Positions 17,893-28,476 of a stretch of DNA of 64,000 bases are shown piece after piece. Every line of letters starts with the position of its first letter. The first letter of the stretch is position 1. Position numbers and translations under genes: made by a program. Under the pieces are notes generated by a model. That model saw nothing but the letters and a program-made list of their open reading frames with translations, searched no databases and was not told where the DNA came from. The stretch is from Candidatus Peribacteria bacterium RIFCSPHIGHO2_01_FULL_51_35 (lineage in GTDB: Bacteria > Patescibacteriota > Gracilibacteria > Peribacterales > Peribacteraceae). The stretch lies in assembly GCA_001787535.1 (NCBI GenBank), contig MFXP01000009.1:1-64000 (forward strand), read 5' to 3'.

Positions 17893-19320
17893 TCATGCGC
17901 CCGCTTTTTGCGTCACTGTCCGTATTGTTTGACGGGCGCTGGCATGCCGGCAAGCGTGCACCCAGTCCGGTTTTATGAGGAAGGAACGACCGAAAGAGAG
18001 ATCCACGATGTCACCGTCGTGGAGGAGTGCATCGAAGGATGTGATCCGCCCGTTCACACGGGCAATTTTGAGCGCCCCGAACCGTTTTCCCGCCGCCATG
18101 CAGGCAAAATCGAGCACCGAAGCGGGCTTTTTCAAGTGATACAAGCGATTTTTTTCGTCGAAAATGATGAGGTGATCTTCGCGGAAGTACGTGCGCAGCG
18201 CCGCTTCGAATTCTTTGGGGGACCTGGCTTCGGTGCGCAGGCTCTCCAGGTTGCGGAACAGATTCACTCTGGCGGACGGACTGCGGAGTGCGTACTTCCA
18301 ATCTTTGTACGAACCGTGATCCAAACTTCCTTCTTCGCACTCGCGGTGCATTTCTTCGGTGCGGATTTGGATTTCGATGGGTTGCTCGGTAACGCCGGGC
18401 AGCGGATAGACGACGGTGTGGATGGAGCGGTAGCCGTTTTCCTTGGGTGCCCCGATGTAGTCTTTGAGTTTTCCGGGGATGGGATGCATGCGCGCATGCA
18501 CGACGCCCAGTGCTCGGTAGCAATCGCCTCGCGTGGGAACAACGATGCGGAGCGCCAAGCGATCGGTGAGTTCCCCGAATGTTCGCCGCTTCACGACCAT
18601 CTTTCGATACGTGGAATAGAGTCCTTTGATGCGACCGTCCAACGTGCCGGTGATGTCATTCTGCTTGAGAAGTTTCTCCAGATATTTCTGCGTATGGGAG
18701 AGACTTGCGTGGTCCAATTTCGCCGCAGCGGCGAAGGATTTTTGCAGGTGGTTCGCCGTGCGCGGATAGAGATGCAAAAAGCACGCGTCTTCCATTTCGT
18801 AGCGCCATTTTTGGAATCCCAACCGTCCCGCAATGGCCGTATACATATGCAGTGTTTCGCGTGCGATCTGCTTTTGGATGACGTGATCGAACCTGCGCAG
18901 ATGCCGAATGTCATTCACGCGGTGCGCCATGCGCAGGAACATCATGCGCGGTTCATGGACGAAGGCATCCAGCACTCTGTCCAGATCATGCGTGTCGGCA
19001 TCGATGTGCAAGCGCCTGAGCTCATGCATGCTTTTCACAAGTGACCGCTCCTCCTCATTCAATGGAGATTGTGCCAAAAATTCTTCGCCTTTCGGATGCA
19101 CCAGAAGATCATGAAGAATGGCAATGGAAAGCAAGGAAGCATCCTGCGTGAGTTCGCTTAAGACGCCTCCCACTTCGCATCCGTGCGCTGCATAGTTTTC
19201 CCCCGTGCGCCTTTTTCTGTCAGACAGATATTCATGTGCAAACGCACAGGCAGTGCGAAGACGCGACCGCGTGCCCAAGTCAGAAATATTTTTCTGCAGA
19301 GGACGGCACGCATCACTCAT
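17893..19320 (-). CDS. rel: Short Rel/SpoT-like (p)ppGpp synthetase with degenerate HD domain
   Basis: The 475-residue protein has an N-terminal HD-type domain (about residues 25-150), a RelA/SpoT synthetase domain (about 210-330; LALRIVVPTRGDCYRALGVV, PKENGYRSIHT, EIQIRTEEMH) and a TGS domain at the very end. It stops after TGS, without the ACT/regulatory regions of full-length Rel. The HD box reads ILHDLLVHP, so the HD pair is kept but the ED that follows it in active hydrolases is missing; hydrolase activity is doubtful. ATG 19320 was chosen because residues upstream of it are unlike the family. Its 3' end is duplicated at 7672-7920, on the far side of the island. Confidence 0.88.
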   Translation of the reverse strand: MSDACRPLQKNISDLGTRSRLRTACAFAHEYLSDRKRRTGENYAAHGCEVGGVLSELTQDASLLSIAILHDLLVHPKGEEFLAQSPLNEEERSLVKSMHELRRLHIDADTHDLDRVLDAFVHEPRMMFLRMAHRVNDIRHLRRFDHVIQKQIARETLHMYTAIAGRLGFQKWRYEMEDACFLHLYPRTANHLQKSFAAAAKLDHASLSHTQKYLEKLLKQNDITGTLDGRIKGLYSTYRKMVVKRRTFGELTDRLALRIVVPTRGDCYRALGVVHARMHPIPGKLKDYIGAPKENGYRSIHTVVYPLPGVTEQPIEIQIRTEEMHRECEEGSLDHGSYKDWKYALRSPSARVNLFRNLESLRTEARSPKEFEAALRTYFREDHLIIFDEKNRLYHLKKPASVLDFACMAAGKRFGALKIARVNGRITSFDALLHDGDIVDLSFGRSFLIKPDWVHACRHASARQTIRTVTQKAGA

Positions 19321-19404
19321 GCATGCAGTATACGAGAGATTGAAAAAAATCCACATGAAAATTTTCCGCTGGATTTTATAAACCAAATGCGTACAATACT
19401 CACC

Positions 19405-19692
19405 ATGGCAAAAACATCCAAGCCATGGCATCAGATCCTTGCACCAGTTGCACTCGTGGTCATTCTTTTCTGTGTCTGGATATGGAAATCCGGGGCAATG
19501 AAGTTCGGGTGCGATACGGGGGGCGAATCCAAAATCCTCAATAACGGTGTCATTGTGTTCAGTTGTGCAGAACCTCGTTTTATCGTGAGTTGTGATGAAC
19601 GCACTCTGTCCTTCTTCAACCAGCATTATATGTGCAGTTCCTTTGATGGAACAAAATATGCGGTCTACGGACAGTACGCAAAGACGCAATAA
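19405..19692 (+). CDS. Small membrane-anchored hypothetical protein
   Basis: This 95-residue protein has one membrane helix (about residues 9-27) and an outward part with five cysteines (GCDTG, FSCAEP, VSCDE and MCSS among them), which could form disulfides. No family is recognised. ATG 19405 is preferred over the in-frame ATG 19387: a TACAAT box (19392-19397) ends 7 nt before it, matching the spacing seen at several other genes here. Confidence 0.5.
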   Translation: MAKTSKPWHQILAPVALVVILFCVWIWKSGAMKFGCDTGGESKILNNGVIVFSCAEPRFIVSCDERTLSFFNQHYMCSSFDGTKYAVYGQYAKTQ

Positions 19693-19737
19693 TTCGGATG
19701 AAGAATCGAAGGTAATACCCCGCTTTGATGGAATTGG

Positions 19738-19818
19738 TTTGTAGAGCCGCGCGATTCGCGCGGCTCTACAAACGGACAAACTATTATATGAGTGACTTGC
19801 GATTCGCGCGTCTCTACG
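19738..19818. repeat. GTAGAG-type palindromic repeat, one full and one half copy
   Basis: A perfect 16-bp stem, TTTGTAGAGCCGCGCG/CGCGCGGCTCTACAAA, with a 3-nt loop spans 19738-19772. A second partial copy, GATTCGCGCGTCTCTAC, lies at 19801-19817. Related hairpins are found at 57056-57219. It lies between a plus-strand gene and the cca stop, so it may also terminate transcription. Confidence 0.8.
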
Positions 19819-21181
19819 GATGCTCTTTCAACTTCTCCACAAACTCCCGTGCTTCTTTTTTTGTGGTGATCTTCTTATTAATCTGAGCATCATGCAAGAG
19901 TTTGAGCACTTCTCCAATCTTTTCTCCCGGAGGAATCCCCAGAATTGCGATGACTTCTTCTCCTGTGATGAGTGGTTTCGGAGGACGAGGATGAGAATCC
20001 AAAAACTGGTGGTAATCCTTCACAATGGCATCGTACAGAGAAAAATCTGCAGGATCCGTTCCTGCAATGTCCAGATAGAAGAGTGCGAGCAATTCCGAAA
20101 ACCACGGGTGAAAGTACCAGTGTGCTTTGCGTTCCTCCGGCATTGCATCCTCTCCGACAAACGAACCCATCATCATATGATGTTGAATGAGCCACAGGAT
20201 CTTCTCCCGTTGCTTCGCTTGCATTTGCAGTCGTCCCAAGGCGGCAGCCGTGAGTTCCGCCGAAACCGTTGCATGGTGATCGAACCGAATGCGGTCTTTG
20301 AGAGAAAATGTCGTTGCTTTGCCGATGTCATGGAACAGCGCTGCCATGCGGACATCGATTCCATCTTCTTCGCGATAGGATCGCACGACCGTAAGCATGT
20401 GTTCCCACACATCTCCTTCATGATGGTAATCCGCAGGCTGCGGAATGCCTTTGCAGGCATGCAGTTCCGGCAAAAAGTACGGAAGGATGTCGAGTTCCCA
20501 TAAGTCTTCGAGTGCACGATCGGGATGAGCACCTGCAAGCATCTTCTCGAGCTCTTCGAGTTTGCGCGTGCCGGAGAGATGTTCGAGCAGCGGTGCCAGT
20601 TCTCGGAGTGCCTGATACGTTTCCGGATGATACTGCCCGCTGAGACGAGCACGGAAGCGGACGACGCGGAGAATGCGCAGGGCATCGTGGCGAATGCGAG
20701 TGGCGGGATCGCCGATGAAACGGATCAATCGTTCGGCAAGATCTTGTGCACCATCAAAAGGATCATAAAGTTCGCGGGAAATGGGATTCCAGTAAAGTGC
20801 ATTCACCGTGATATCGCGCCGCTTTGCATCGTCTTCTCGCTTCCCAAAGACAACGCTTTCGGGATGTCTTCCATCGGATGCTTCATCATCTTCACGAAAC
20901 GTCGTGACTTCGAACAGATGATTTTTCAGCGGCACACGTACGCTGCCGAGCACCGCAGAAGTCATATCGGTCTTCGGAAAAATCTTGGCTACCTGCTCCG
21001 GCAGGGCATCTGTCGCCATATCTATGTCCGTAGGAATGTGTCCAAGGATCATCTCGCGCACGGCTCCACCCACCCACCACGCGTCGAATCCCGCATCATG
21101 CAAACGCTCCACGATGTGGTACGCAGCAGTCCCGAGACTCGATTCGAGTGTGCTATCAATGATGCTCTTTGATAAAGCCAT
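19814..21181 (-). CDS. cca: CCA tRNA nucleotidyltransferase / poly(A) polymerase family protein with HD domain
   Basis: The 455-residue protein carries the class II nucleotidyltransferase signature AWWVGGAVREMILG followed by the metal-binding TDIDMATDA, then RRDITVNAL and the R-D-RILR-VRF-AR segment. An HD domain follows (ALFHDIGK, about residue 285) and a short C-terminal helical part. It adds or repairs the 3' CCA of tRNAs; a poly(A) polymerase role is the alternative. All five tRNAs in this window already encode CCA, which suggests a repair role. The start lies beside inverted repeat B, which contains a TATAAC box 8 nt upstream of the ATG. Confidence 0.9.
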   Translation of the reverse strand: MALSKSIIDSTLESSLGTAAYHIVERLHDAGFDAWWVGGAVREMILGHIPTDIDMATDALPEQVAKIFPKTDMTSAVLGSVRVPLKNHLFEVTTFREDDEASDGRHPESVVFGKREDDAKRRDITVNALYWNPISRELYDPFDGAQDLAERLIRFIGDPATRIRHDALRILRVVRFRARLSGQYHPETYQALRELAPLLEHLSGTRKLEELEKMLAGAHPDRALEDLWELDILPYFLPELHACKGIPQPADYHHEGDVWEHMLTVVRSYREEDGIDVRMAALFHDIGKATTFSLKDRIRFDHHATVSAELTAAALGRLQMQAKQREKILWLIQHHMMMGSFVGEDAMPEERKAHWYFHPWFSELLALFYLDIAGTDPADFSLYDAIVKDYHQFLDSHPRPPKPLITGEEVIAILGIPPGEKIGEVLKLLHDAQINKKITTKKEAREFVEKLKEHP

Positions 21182-21189
21182 AGCGAAAG

Positions 21190-21274
21190 GTTATATCGTT
21201 CTATTGCTATATTGTTAGGCAGAAATACTCAATGACGCTTGCGGACAATATAACAATATAACCGTATAACAATT
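21190..21274. repeat. Low-complexity inverted repeat B
   Basis: Arms at about 21190-21217 and 21245-21274 are imperfect reverse complements made of the AT-rich words GTTATATC and ATATTGTT. It lies between the divergent starts of cca and nfo, so it cannot be a simple terminator. Confidence 0.7.
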
Positions 21275-21307
21275 CCTTGCGCTTACTAAATAGATAATAC
21301 TTATCGC

Positions 21308-22132
21308 ATGCTTCAGTTTGCCGTTGCCGGCGTTCCCCTTTCCACTCCAAAGCCAGGCGGAACCGTGGAAGGGTTGAAGCACGCACATTCGCTCGGCATC
21401 GAAGCCATGGAAATGGAATGGGTGCAGAATGTTCCGAAGAATCCTGAGCGTATGGAGGAGATTCGCATCACTGCGAAAGAAGGTGATATGACGCTCACGG
21501 TGCATGCGCCGTATTACATCAATCTGAATTCGCCGGAACCTGCAAAGCTGGCTGCAAGCAAACGAAGGATCCTAGATGCCCTCACGATGTCCGAACTTGC
21601 GGGCGTGCGGTCCGTCTGTGTGCATCCTGCGTTTTATTTGGGACAAGATCCTGCAAAAGTATTCGAGAACCTGCGCCGTGCAACGGAAGATATTTTAAAG
21701 CACAAGAAGTTATTCCCGAACGTGAACCTTGCCTACGAAACCATGGGAAAAACGGCGCAATTTGGCACGCTGGAAGAAGTCCTCAAGCTCAGTAAGGAAT
21801 TTGATCTGTACCCCTGCGTAGATCCCGCGCACATGCACGCCCGCACGAACGGCAAGATCAATTCTACGAAAGAATGGAACGAGATGTTCGACGCTTATGA
21901 GAAGTATCTGGGAAAGAAATCGCTGACGTATGTTCACATGCACTTCTCCGGCATTGCGTACGCCGCGCACGGCGAAAAACATCACTTGCCTTTGAAAGAA
22001 AGCGATGCGAAGTGGATGGATTTCCTGAAAGTCCTCAAAGACAGAAAGATCGGCGGAACAGTTGTTTGTGAGTCGCCGCTTCTGGAGAAAGATACGCTAC
22101 TTATGAAAGAGACATATGATGCTCTGAAATAA
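21308..22132 (+). CDS. nfo: Deoxyribonuclease IV (endonuclease IV)
   Basis: The 274-residue protein has the AP endonuclease 2 TIM-barrel pattern: TLTVHAPYYINLNSPEP, SVCVHPAFYLG, LAYETMG, CVDPAHMHAR and YVHMHFSG. The conserved histidines, aspartates and glutamate supply the metal site. It cleaves DNA at abasic sites in base-excision repair. No Shine-Dalgarno sequence is present. A TAATAC box ends 7 nt before the ATG, consistent with a leaderless message. Confidence 0.9.
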   Translation: MLQFAVAGVPLSTPKPGGTVEGLKHAHSLGIEAMEMEWVQNVPKNPERMEEIRITAKEGDMTLTVHAPYYINLNSPEPAKLAASKRRILDALTMSELAGVRSVCVHPAFYLGQDPAKVFENLRRATEDILKHKKLFPNVNLAYETMGKTAQFGTLEEVLKLSKEFDLYPCVDPAHMHARTNGKINSTKEWNEMFDAYEKYLGKKSLTYVHMHFSGIAYAAHGEKHHLPLKESDAKWMDFLKVLKDRKIGGTVVCESPLLEKDTLLMKETYDALK

Positions 22133-22206
22133 TGACCAATGACACAATGACCAATGACCAGGGAAGGCAATGTAGTTGGTCATTGGTCTCTGGTCATTGG
22201 TCATTT
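22133..22206. repeat. Low-complexity inverted repeat C
   Basis: The left arm repeats AATGACC three times; the right arm repeats the complement TTGGTCATTGGTC. The arms enclose a ~15-nt loop. It lies between nfo and gap on the same strand and starts at the nfo stop codon. Confidence 0.8.
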
Positions 22207-22243
22207 CTTTAATTACAGTAGTACTATCTCCCTCTCCATACTT

Positions 22244-23251
22244 ATGAATATTGCCATCAATGGTTTCGGCCGCATCGGTCGTCAAGCACTGCGCATCATC
22301 CTAGGCCACCACAAAGACTTGAATGTCGTTCTGATCAATGATCTGACGGACGGGGAAACGCTGGCGCATCTCTTTGAGTTCGATTCCACGTACGGACGTT
22401 TTGATTGCGGTGGAGCCTGTTTTAAGGATGGCATGCTGGCAACGAAATTTGGAAAGATCCGCACAAGCGCATCCAAAGATCCTTCGACGCTGCCCTATAA
22501 AGAGCTCAAGGTGGACGTCGTGTTGGAATGCACGGGCAAGTTCACCAAGCGCGAGGAAGCAGCGCTGCATTTGAAGGCAGGAGCCAAGAAAGTGATCATC
22601 TCCGCTCCGTGCAGTGATCAAGCAGACGGCACGTTTTGCTTGGGCGTAAATGAAGAAACGTATGATCCCAAGACCATGCACGTGATTTCCAATGCTTCCT
22701 GCACCACCAACTCCCTCGCACCCGTTGCAAAGGTGTTGGATGATTCGTTCGGCATTGTGAGTGGTCTGATGACAACGATTCACAGCTATACCAATGACCA
22801 GAGAATCTTGGACTTCCCACACAAGGATTGGCGAAGAGCAAGGTCAGCTGCGGAAAACATCATCCCGACGAGCACGGGTGCGGCCAAAGCCATCGGTCTT
22901 GTGCTGCCGAAACTGGAAGGAAAACTGAATGGCATAGCCGTTCGCGTGCCCACTCCCACCGTGAGTCTTACAGATCTTGTATGTGTCCTTGAAAAGCCTA
23001 CAACAGTCGAAGAAATCAACGGAGCCCTAAGGGAAGCCGAAAAAGGGCGCATGAAGGGAATCCTCGGCGTGGAAGAGAAGCCTCTCGTCAGCAGCGACTA
23101 CCGCGGCGATCCGCGTTCCAGCATCGTCGATGCCCTCAGTACGATGGTCATGGGCGGCACACTCGTAAAAGTCTACACTTGGTACGACAACGAGTGGGGG
23201 TACAGTAATCGACTGGTGGAACTTGCAAAATTCGTCGGGAAGAGCTTATAG
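22244..23251 (+). CDS. gap: Glyceraldehyde-3-phosphate dehydrogenase
   Basis: The 335-residue protein has the NAD-binding start MNIAINGFGRIGRQALRI and the catalytic cysteine in SNASCTTNSLAP. It also has TTIHSYTNDQRILD, the phosphate-site segment STGAAKAIGLVLP and the C-terminal WYDNEWGYSNR. It catalyses the NAD(P)-dependent oxidation of glyceraldehyde 3-phosphate in glycolysis. ATG 22244 begins the Rossmann fold; the in-frame ATG at 22154 falls in inverted repeat C and was rejected. No other glycolytic gene is adjacent. Confidence 0.95.
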   Translation: MNIAINGFGRIGRQALRIILGHHKDLNVVLINDLTDGETLAHLFEFDSTYGRFDCGGACFKDGMLATKFGKIRTSASKDPSTLPYKELKVDVVLECTGKFTKREEAALHLKAGAKKVIISAPCSDQADGTFCLGVNEETYDPKTMHVISNASCTTNSLAPVAKVLDDSFGIVSGLMTTIHSYTNDQRILDFPHKDWRRARSAAENIIPTSTGAAKAIGLVLPKLEGKLNGIAVRVPTPTVSLTDLVCVLEKPTTVEEINGALREAEKGRMKGILGVEEKPLVSSDYRGDPRSSIVDALSTMVMGGTLVKVYTWYDNEWGYSNRLVELAKFVGKSL

Positions 23252-23268
23252 TTGCCTTGGATCCATAT

Positions 23269-23296
23269 TTGCATTATTTATTATCTGTTGTATAAT
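23269..23296 (+). promoter_or_regulatory. Predicted promoter of the gene at 23304
   Basis: TTGCAT (23269-23274), a 16-nt spacer and a perfect TATAAT (23291-23296), with the ATG 7 nt further on. Confidence 0.6.
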
Positions 23297-23303
23297 AGAA
23301 TTC

Positions 23304-23600
23304 ATGTTCTTCCCCTCCTCTCTCATGACAGATCGAAAGTTCGAACCCAACGAACAGCTGATCATCAAGGATGAAATGGGTAAAAGACGGGTAGCGTCCT
23401 ACGTAACGCAAGTGAAACGAGGTGAGATGACATTGGTCCTTGCCAAGTTTTTTTCTGAGTTGCCTCGTTCTCCTTTGGATAAAGCTCGCGAGAATCCCGC
23501 CACTATAAAAGAGTATGAAGTGGCTGTTCCGATTGAAAATGTGCGTAAAATGCCGGCAGGACCAGCCGTCAAAAACGTTGCGGAGCAATCTGCGTTCTGA
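23304..23600 (+). CDS. Hypothetical protein, 98 residues
   Basis: A small soluble charged protein of unknown family, with a plausible beta-rich N-terminal half (EQLIIKDEMGKRRVASYVTQ). The start at 23304 is chosen because the TATAAT box lies 7 nt upstream; an in-frame ATG at 23325 is the alternative. It stands alone between gap and the convergent dnaK-side gene. The good promoter supports it as a real gene. Confidence 0.55.
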   Translation: MFFPSSLMTDRKFEPNEQLIIKDEMGKRRVASYVTQVKRGEMTLVLAKFFSELPRSPLDKARENPATIKEYEVAVPIENVRKMPAGPAVKNVAEQSAF

Positions 23601-23616
23601 TGCTCACTCATTTTTC

Positions 23617-23856
23617 TTAAAAAGACAGGATTGCGGCTTTCACTTTTGAACGCAAATCTTGCATGGCCGCAGCAATATCATCGCCAACACCGTAGAAGTC
23701 CGAATACTCACCATCGCCCAAATCAAGATAAGCGATTGTTCTTTGGTAAACGTCCTTATACGTGTGAACCGGGAATCCCAAGGCCTTTCCTTCTTCAAAC
23801 AAACCATCACGAGAAAGTCTTTCTATTAGTCCCTGCTCAGATGCATCGGGTGCCAT
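23617..23856 (-). CDS. Hypothetical protein, 79 residues, downstream of dnaK
   Basis: A small soluble acidic protein of unknown family. It begins 9 nt after the dnaK stop on the same strand, so it is probably cotranscribed with dnaK and may share its heat-shock control. No motif is recognised. Confidence 0.55.
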   Translation of the reverse strand: MAPDASEQGLIERLSRDGLFEEGKALGFPVHTYKDVYQRTIAYLDLGDGEYSDFYGVGDDIAAAMQDLRSKVKAAILSF

Positions 23857-23865
23857 GCGGAAAAT

Positions 23866-25805
<1,940 letters not shown>

Positions 25806-25837
25806 TTTTATCGAGTCAAGAGATCTCGTGCTGATCT

Positions 25838-26077
25838 TTAGCCCTGAGCAGTCAAAAAAACCTTCTCCGAAAGTTTTCTGGGAACGTCTTCGTACTGTTC
25901 GATAAATGCGATCAGTATTCTTTTTGTATGACTGTCCTCGATATGCTCCTTCAAGATGAGCATGAGCGAATACGTCTGCTCGGATTGCGAGATGACATTG
26001 GACAAAATAAAAGCCATCTCCGGCGTGATTCCCAGTTCACAGAATGCCTCCATTTGCAGAGTCAGATTTTGATTCAT
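25838..26077 (-). CDS. Hypothetical protein, 79 residues
   Basis: A small helical soluble protein of unknown family. Support for a real gene comes from its promoter: TTGATT, 17 nt, TATAAT, with the ATG 8 nt after the -10 box. It lies upstream of dnaK on the same strand and is divergent from obgE. Confidence 0.55.
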   Translation of the reverse strand: MNQNLTLQMEAFCELGITPEMAFILSNVISQSEQTYSLMLILKEHIEDSHTKRILIAFIEQYEDVPRKLSEKVFLTAQG

Positions 26078-26085
26078 TTCTCCCC

Positions 26086-26114
26086 ATTATAGGGAAATTT
26101 GAGCAAAAAATCAA
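26086..26114 (-). promoter_or_regulatory. Predicted promoter of the gene at 25838-26077
   Basis: Minus-strand TTGATT (26114-26109), a 17-nt spacer and a perfect TATAAT (26091-26086), 8 nt before the ATG. GGGGAG between them could act as a weak ribosome site. Confidence 0.6.
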
Positions 26115-26159
26115 GGATCGGAGCTGTGCTTTTTCCCTAAAGCATGCGACAATTCGCAT

Positions 26160-27470
26160 ATGTTCTTGGACGAAGCAATCATAGAAGTGCGCGGCGGCAA
26201 CGGCGCGCGCGGCTGCGTGAGTTGGCGCCGCGAAAAGTTCGAGCCCATGGGCGGCCCCGACGGCGGAAATGGCGGCAAAGGCGGCGATGTGATTTTCAAA
26301 GCGGATGAAAATACCGATACCTTGAGTGATTTCGCGAGTCGCAAACGCTTCGAAGCGCCGAAAGGAAGGTTTGGGAGCAGCAACAATAGAAACGGTCATG
26401 GAGGTGATGATCTCTTCCTTCCTGTGCCACCCGGCACGCTGATCTACGAAATCACCGATAAAAAAGAACCTGTGCTTCTGGCGGATCTCTCCATGCACGA
26501 TGATCAAATGATTATTGCGCGCGGAGGACGCGGCGGGTACGGCAACGCGCACTTTAAAAGCTCCACGCGCCAGGCGCCGGACTTTGCGGAACTCGGCGAA
26601 CCGGGGGAGAAGAGGACGCTCAAACTTGAGCTGAAGCTGGTCGCAGACATCGGCATCATCGGGTACCCCAGCGTCGGCAAATCCACGCTGATCTCCGTCG
26701 TCAGTTCCGCAAAACCGAAAATCGCGGATTACCCGTTTACGACATTGATTCCAAACCTGGGCGTCGTGAACGTTGCGGACAGATCATTCATCATCTGCGA
26801 TGTCCCGGGGCTGATTGAAGGCGCAAGCGAAGGCAAAGGACTTGGCCACGAATTCCTCAAGCACATTGAACGCTGCGGGATTCTTCTGCATGTGCTGGAT
26901 GTCTCCCGCGGCGATGCCGATCAATTGATCAAGGATTACAAAGCCATCCGCAAAGAACTGGAGTCACACTCCCCCACGCTCGCCAAAAAGCGCGAACTCG
27001 TGATCTTGAACAAGATCGATCTTTTTGGAAATGATGCGAGCCTGTACGAAAAAGAATTGAAGAAGGCCGGCATTGCCGTGTACAAAAGCATTTCCGCCGC
27101 CACGCGTTTCGGCACGGATGCATTGATGAAGGCACTGCTGCCGATCGCCCTGGAGGAACGCGGCAAGCGGCAAGATTTCTTGGAAGAGGAAGAGCGAAAA
27201 GCGGAAAAAGAAATCACGGTGCTCCGTCCGCACATGGAATCCGAACGCATGGGAGCCTTTCGCCTGGTGAAAGGAAACGGCATGGTGGTGGTGCGCGGCA
27301 AGCGCGTGGAGCAATTTGCGAGCATGACGGATTTCGGGAGTGAAGGCGCCATGCGCCGGTTCCAAGATGTCATCGAACGCATCGGGCTCAAGCGCGCCAT
27401 CAAGCGGGAGAGCGATGAGAACACGCAGATCTACATCGGTGATGTGCGCGTGGATCAATATTTAAACTGA
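26160..27470 (+). CDS. obgE: GTPase Obg
   Basis: The 436-residue protein has the glycine-rich Obg fold (about residues 1-157; GGNGARGCVSWRREKF, GGDGG-like repeats). A G domain follows (about 158-335) with the P-loop GYPSVGKST, DVPGLIEGA and NKID. The OCT domain lies at the C-terminus, ending YIGDVRVDQYLN. Obg is an essential ribosome-associated GTPase. A GACAAT box ends 6 nt before the ATG, in line with the leaderless pattern. Confidence 0.95.
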   Translation: MFLDEAIIEVRGGNGARGCVSWRREKFEPMGGPDGGNGGKGGDVIFKADENTDTLSDFASRKRFEAPKGRFGSSNNRNGHGGDDLFLPVPPGTLIYEITDKKEPVLLADLSMHDDQMIIARGGRGGYGNAHFKSSTRQAPDFAELGEPGEKRTLKLELKLVADIGIIGYPSVGKSTLISVVSSAKPKIADYPFTTLIPNLGVVNVADRSFIICDVPGLIEGASEGKGLGHEFLKHIERCGILLHVLDVSRGDADQLIKDYKAIRKELESHSPTLAKKRELVILNKIDLFGNDASLYEKELKKAGIAVYKSISAATRFGTDALMKALLPIALEERGKRQDFLEEEERKAEKEITVLRPHMESERMGAFRLVKGNGMVVVRGKRVEQFASMTDFGSEGAMRRFQDVIERIGLKRAIKRESDENTQIYIGDVRVDQYLN

Positions 27471-27621
27471 AAATCCTCATGGACGCCCGTCAATAATAAT
27501 CGTGTCGCATCGCTTTGAATTTTCTCCGAGCCCTCGTGCAAGCGAAAAAGATTTTTGCCGTGCAAATGTGTGCACGGGGAAAGTTTTTGCTAAGGTCACT
27601 CCCTTTCCTTCCCTCGATGGT

Positions 27622-28443
27622 ATGCGACAACTCATTCGACTTCTTGTCATCTTACAAGTCTGCAGTCCCCTCTCCGCACTTGGTGCGACTGCTCCGGATC
27701 CTTCCGAGAAACTATTGGTGAGCCGTGCGGAATTTATTCGACTGGTGATGGACGACACGTACGCAGACGACGTGGATCTGCAAAATTGTTTCCAAAACAT
27801 CGCACCGGATCCACGCAGACCCGTTTCGTACACGCATTTGTTCAAAGATGTCTCCAAAGATGTCGGGTACGGACTGGATCTTTGCCAAGGCATGTTCGTC
27901 GGTATCGTGAACGGAGACCCCGATGGTCTGTTCAGACCCGGAAAGGCCGTGAATTTTGTAGAGGCGGCAAAGATCATCAGCAAAGCGTACGGCATTGCAC
28001 CGCGTCCCAGTTTGCAACCGCAGCCGCGCGTCCCGTGGTACGAACCGTATCGCTACATCCTGGCACGCTGGGAAGCCATTCCACCGAGTGTGAAACGGTT
28101 GGATCAGCCGCTGACGCGCGCAGACGTCCGCTTCATCCTGAAAGCTCTTGCGACGGAAAAACCGGAAGTCGGTTTCCGCTACGAAGGCGGTGCACGACCT
28201 GTTGCATTCAGCCGCGTGCAGAAACCTGTGCGCGAAGGAAACACTCCCATGAGTATCGAAACGTATGAAGCGAAAAAAATACCGGTCACGTTCCTGCGTG
28301 CCACGGAACGTCCACGTCGCAGACGCGTGGAAATGACACCCGTGGAACGCCGCGTTGCTGCGAACACGCCTCTGCATGGCGGCAACTTCCGCATGCGACT
28401 ATTGGGTACAGATGCGCTGCGGTATAGGCATTCGCGGAGGTAA
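27622..28443 (+). CDS. Secreted SLH-domain-like protein
   Basis: The 273-residue protein starts with a signal peptide (about residues 1-22, ending ALGA). Two to three S-layer-homology-like segments follow: VSRAEFIRLVMDD, FKDVSKDVGYGLDLCQGMFVGIVNGDPDGLFRPG, NFVEAAKIISKAYG, and a third around LTRADVRFILKAL. SLH domains attach proteins to cell-wall polymers. The C-terminal ~80 residues are basic and of no known family. ATG 27622 gives the signal peptide; upstream starts do not. Confidence 0.75.
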   Translation: MRQLIRLLVILQVCSPLSALGATAPDPSEKLLVSRAEFIRLVMDDTYADDVDLQNCFQNIAPDPRRPVSYTHLFKDVSKDVGYGLDLCQGMFVGIVNGDPDGLFRPGKAVNFVEAAKIISKAYGIAPRPSLQPQPRVPWYEPYRYILARWEAIPPSVKRLDQPLTRADVRFILKALATEKPEVGFRYEGGARPVAFSRVQKPVREGNTPMSIETYEAKKIPVTFLRATERPRRRRVEMTPVERRVAANTPLHGGNFRMRLLGTDALRYRHSRR

Positions 28444-28476
28444 TCGCGAAAGAATTTTGTGGAGGAAAAACGATGC

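Noticed and set aside
17890-19044. 384-codon plus-strand frame opposite rel
   Set aside because: The minus strand encodes complete HD, synthetase and TGS domains; the plus frame is a shadow.
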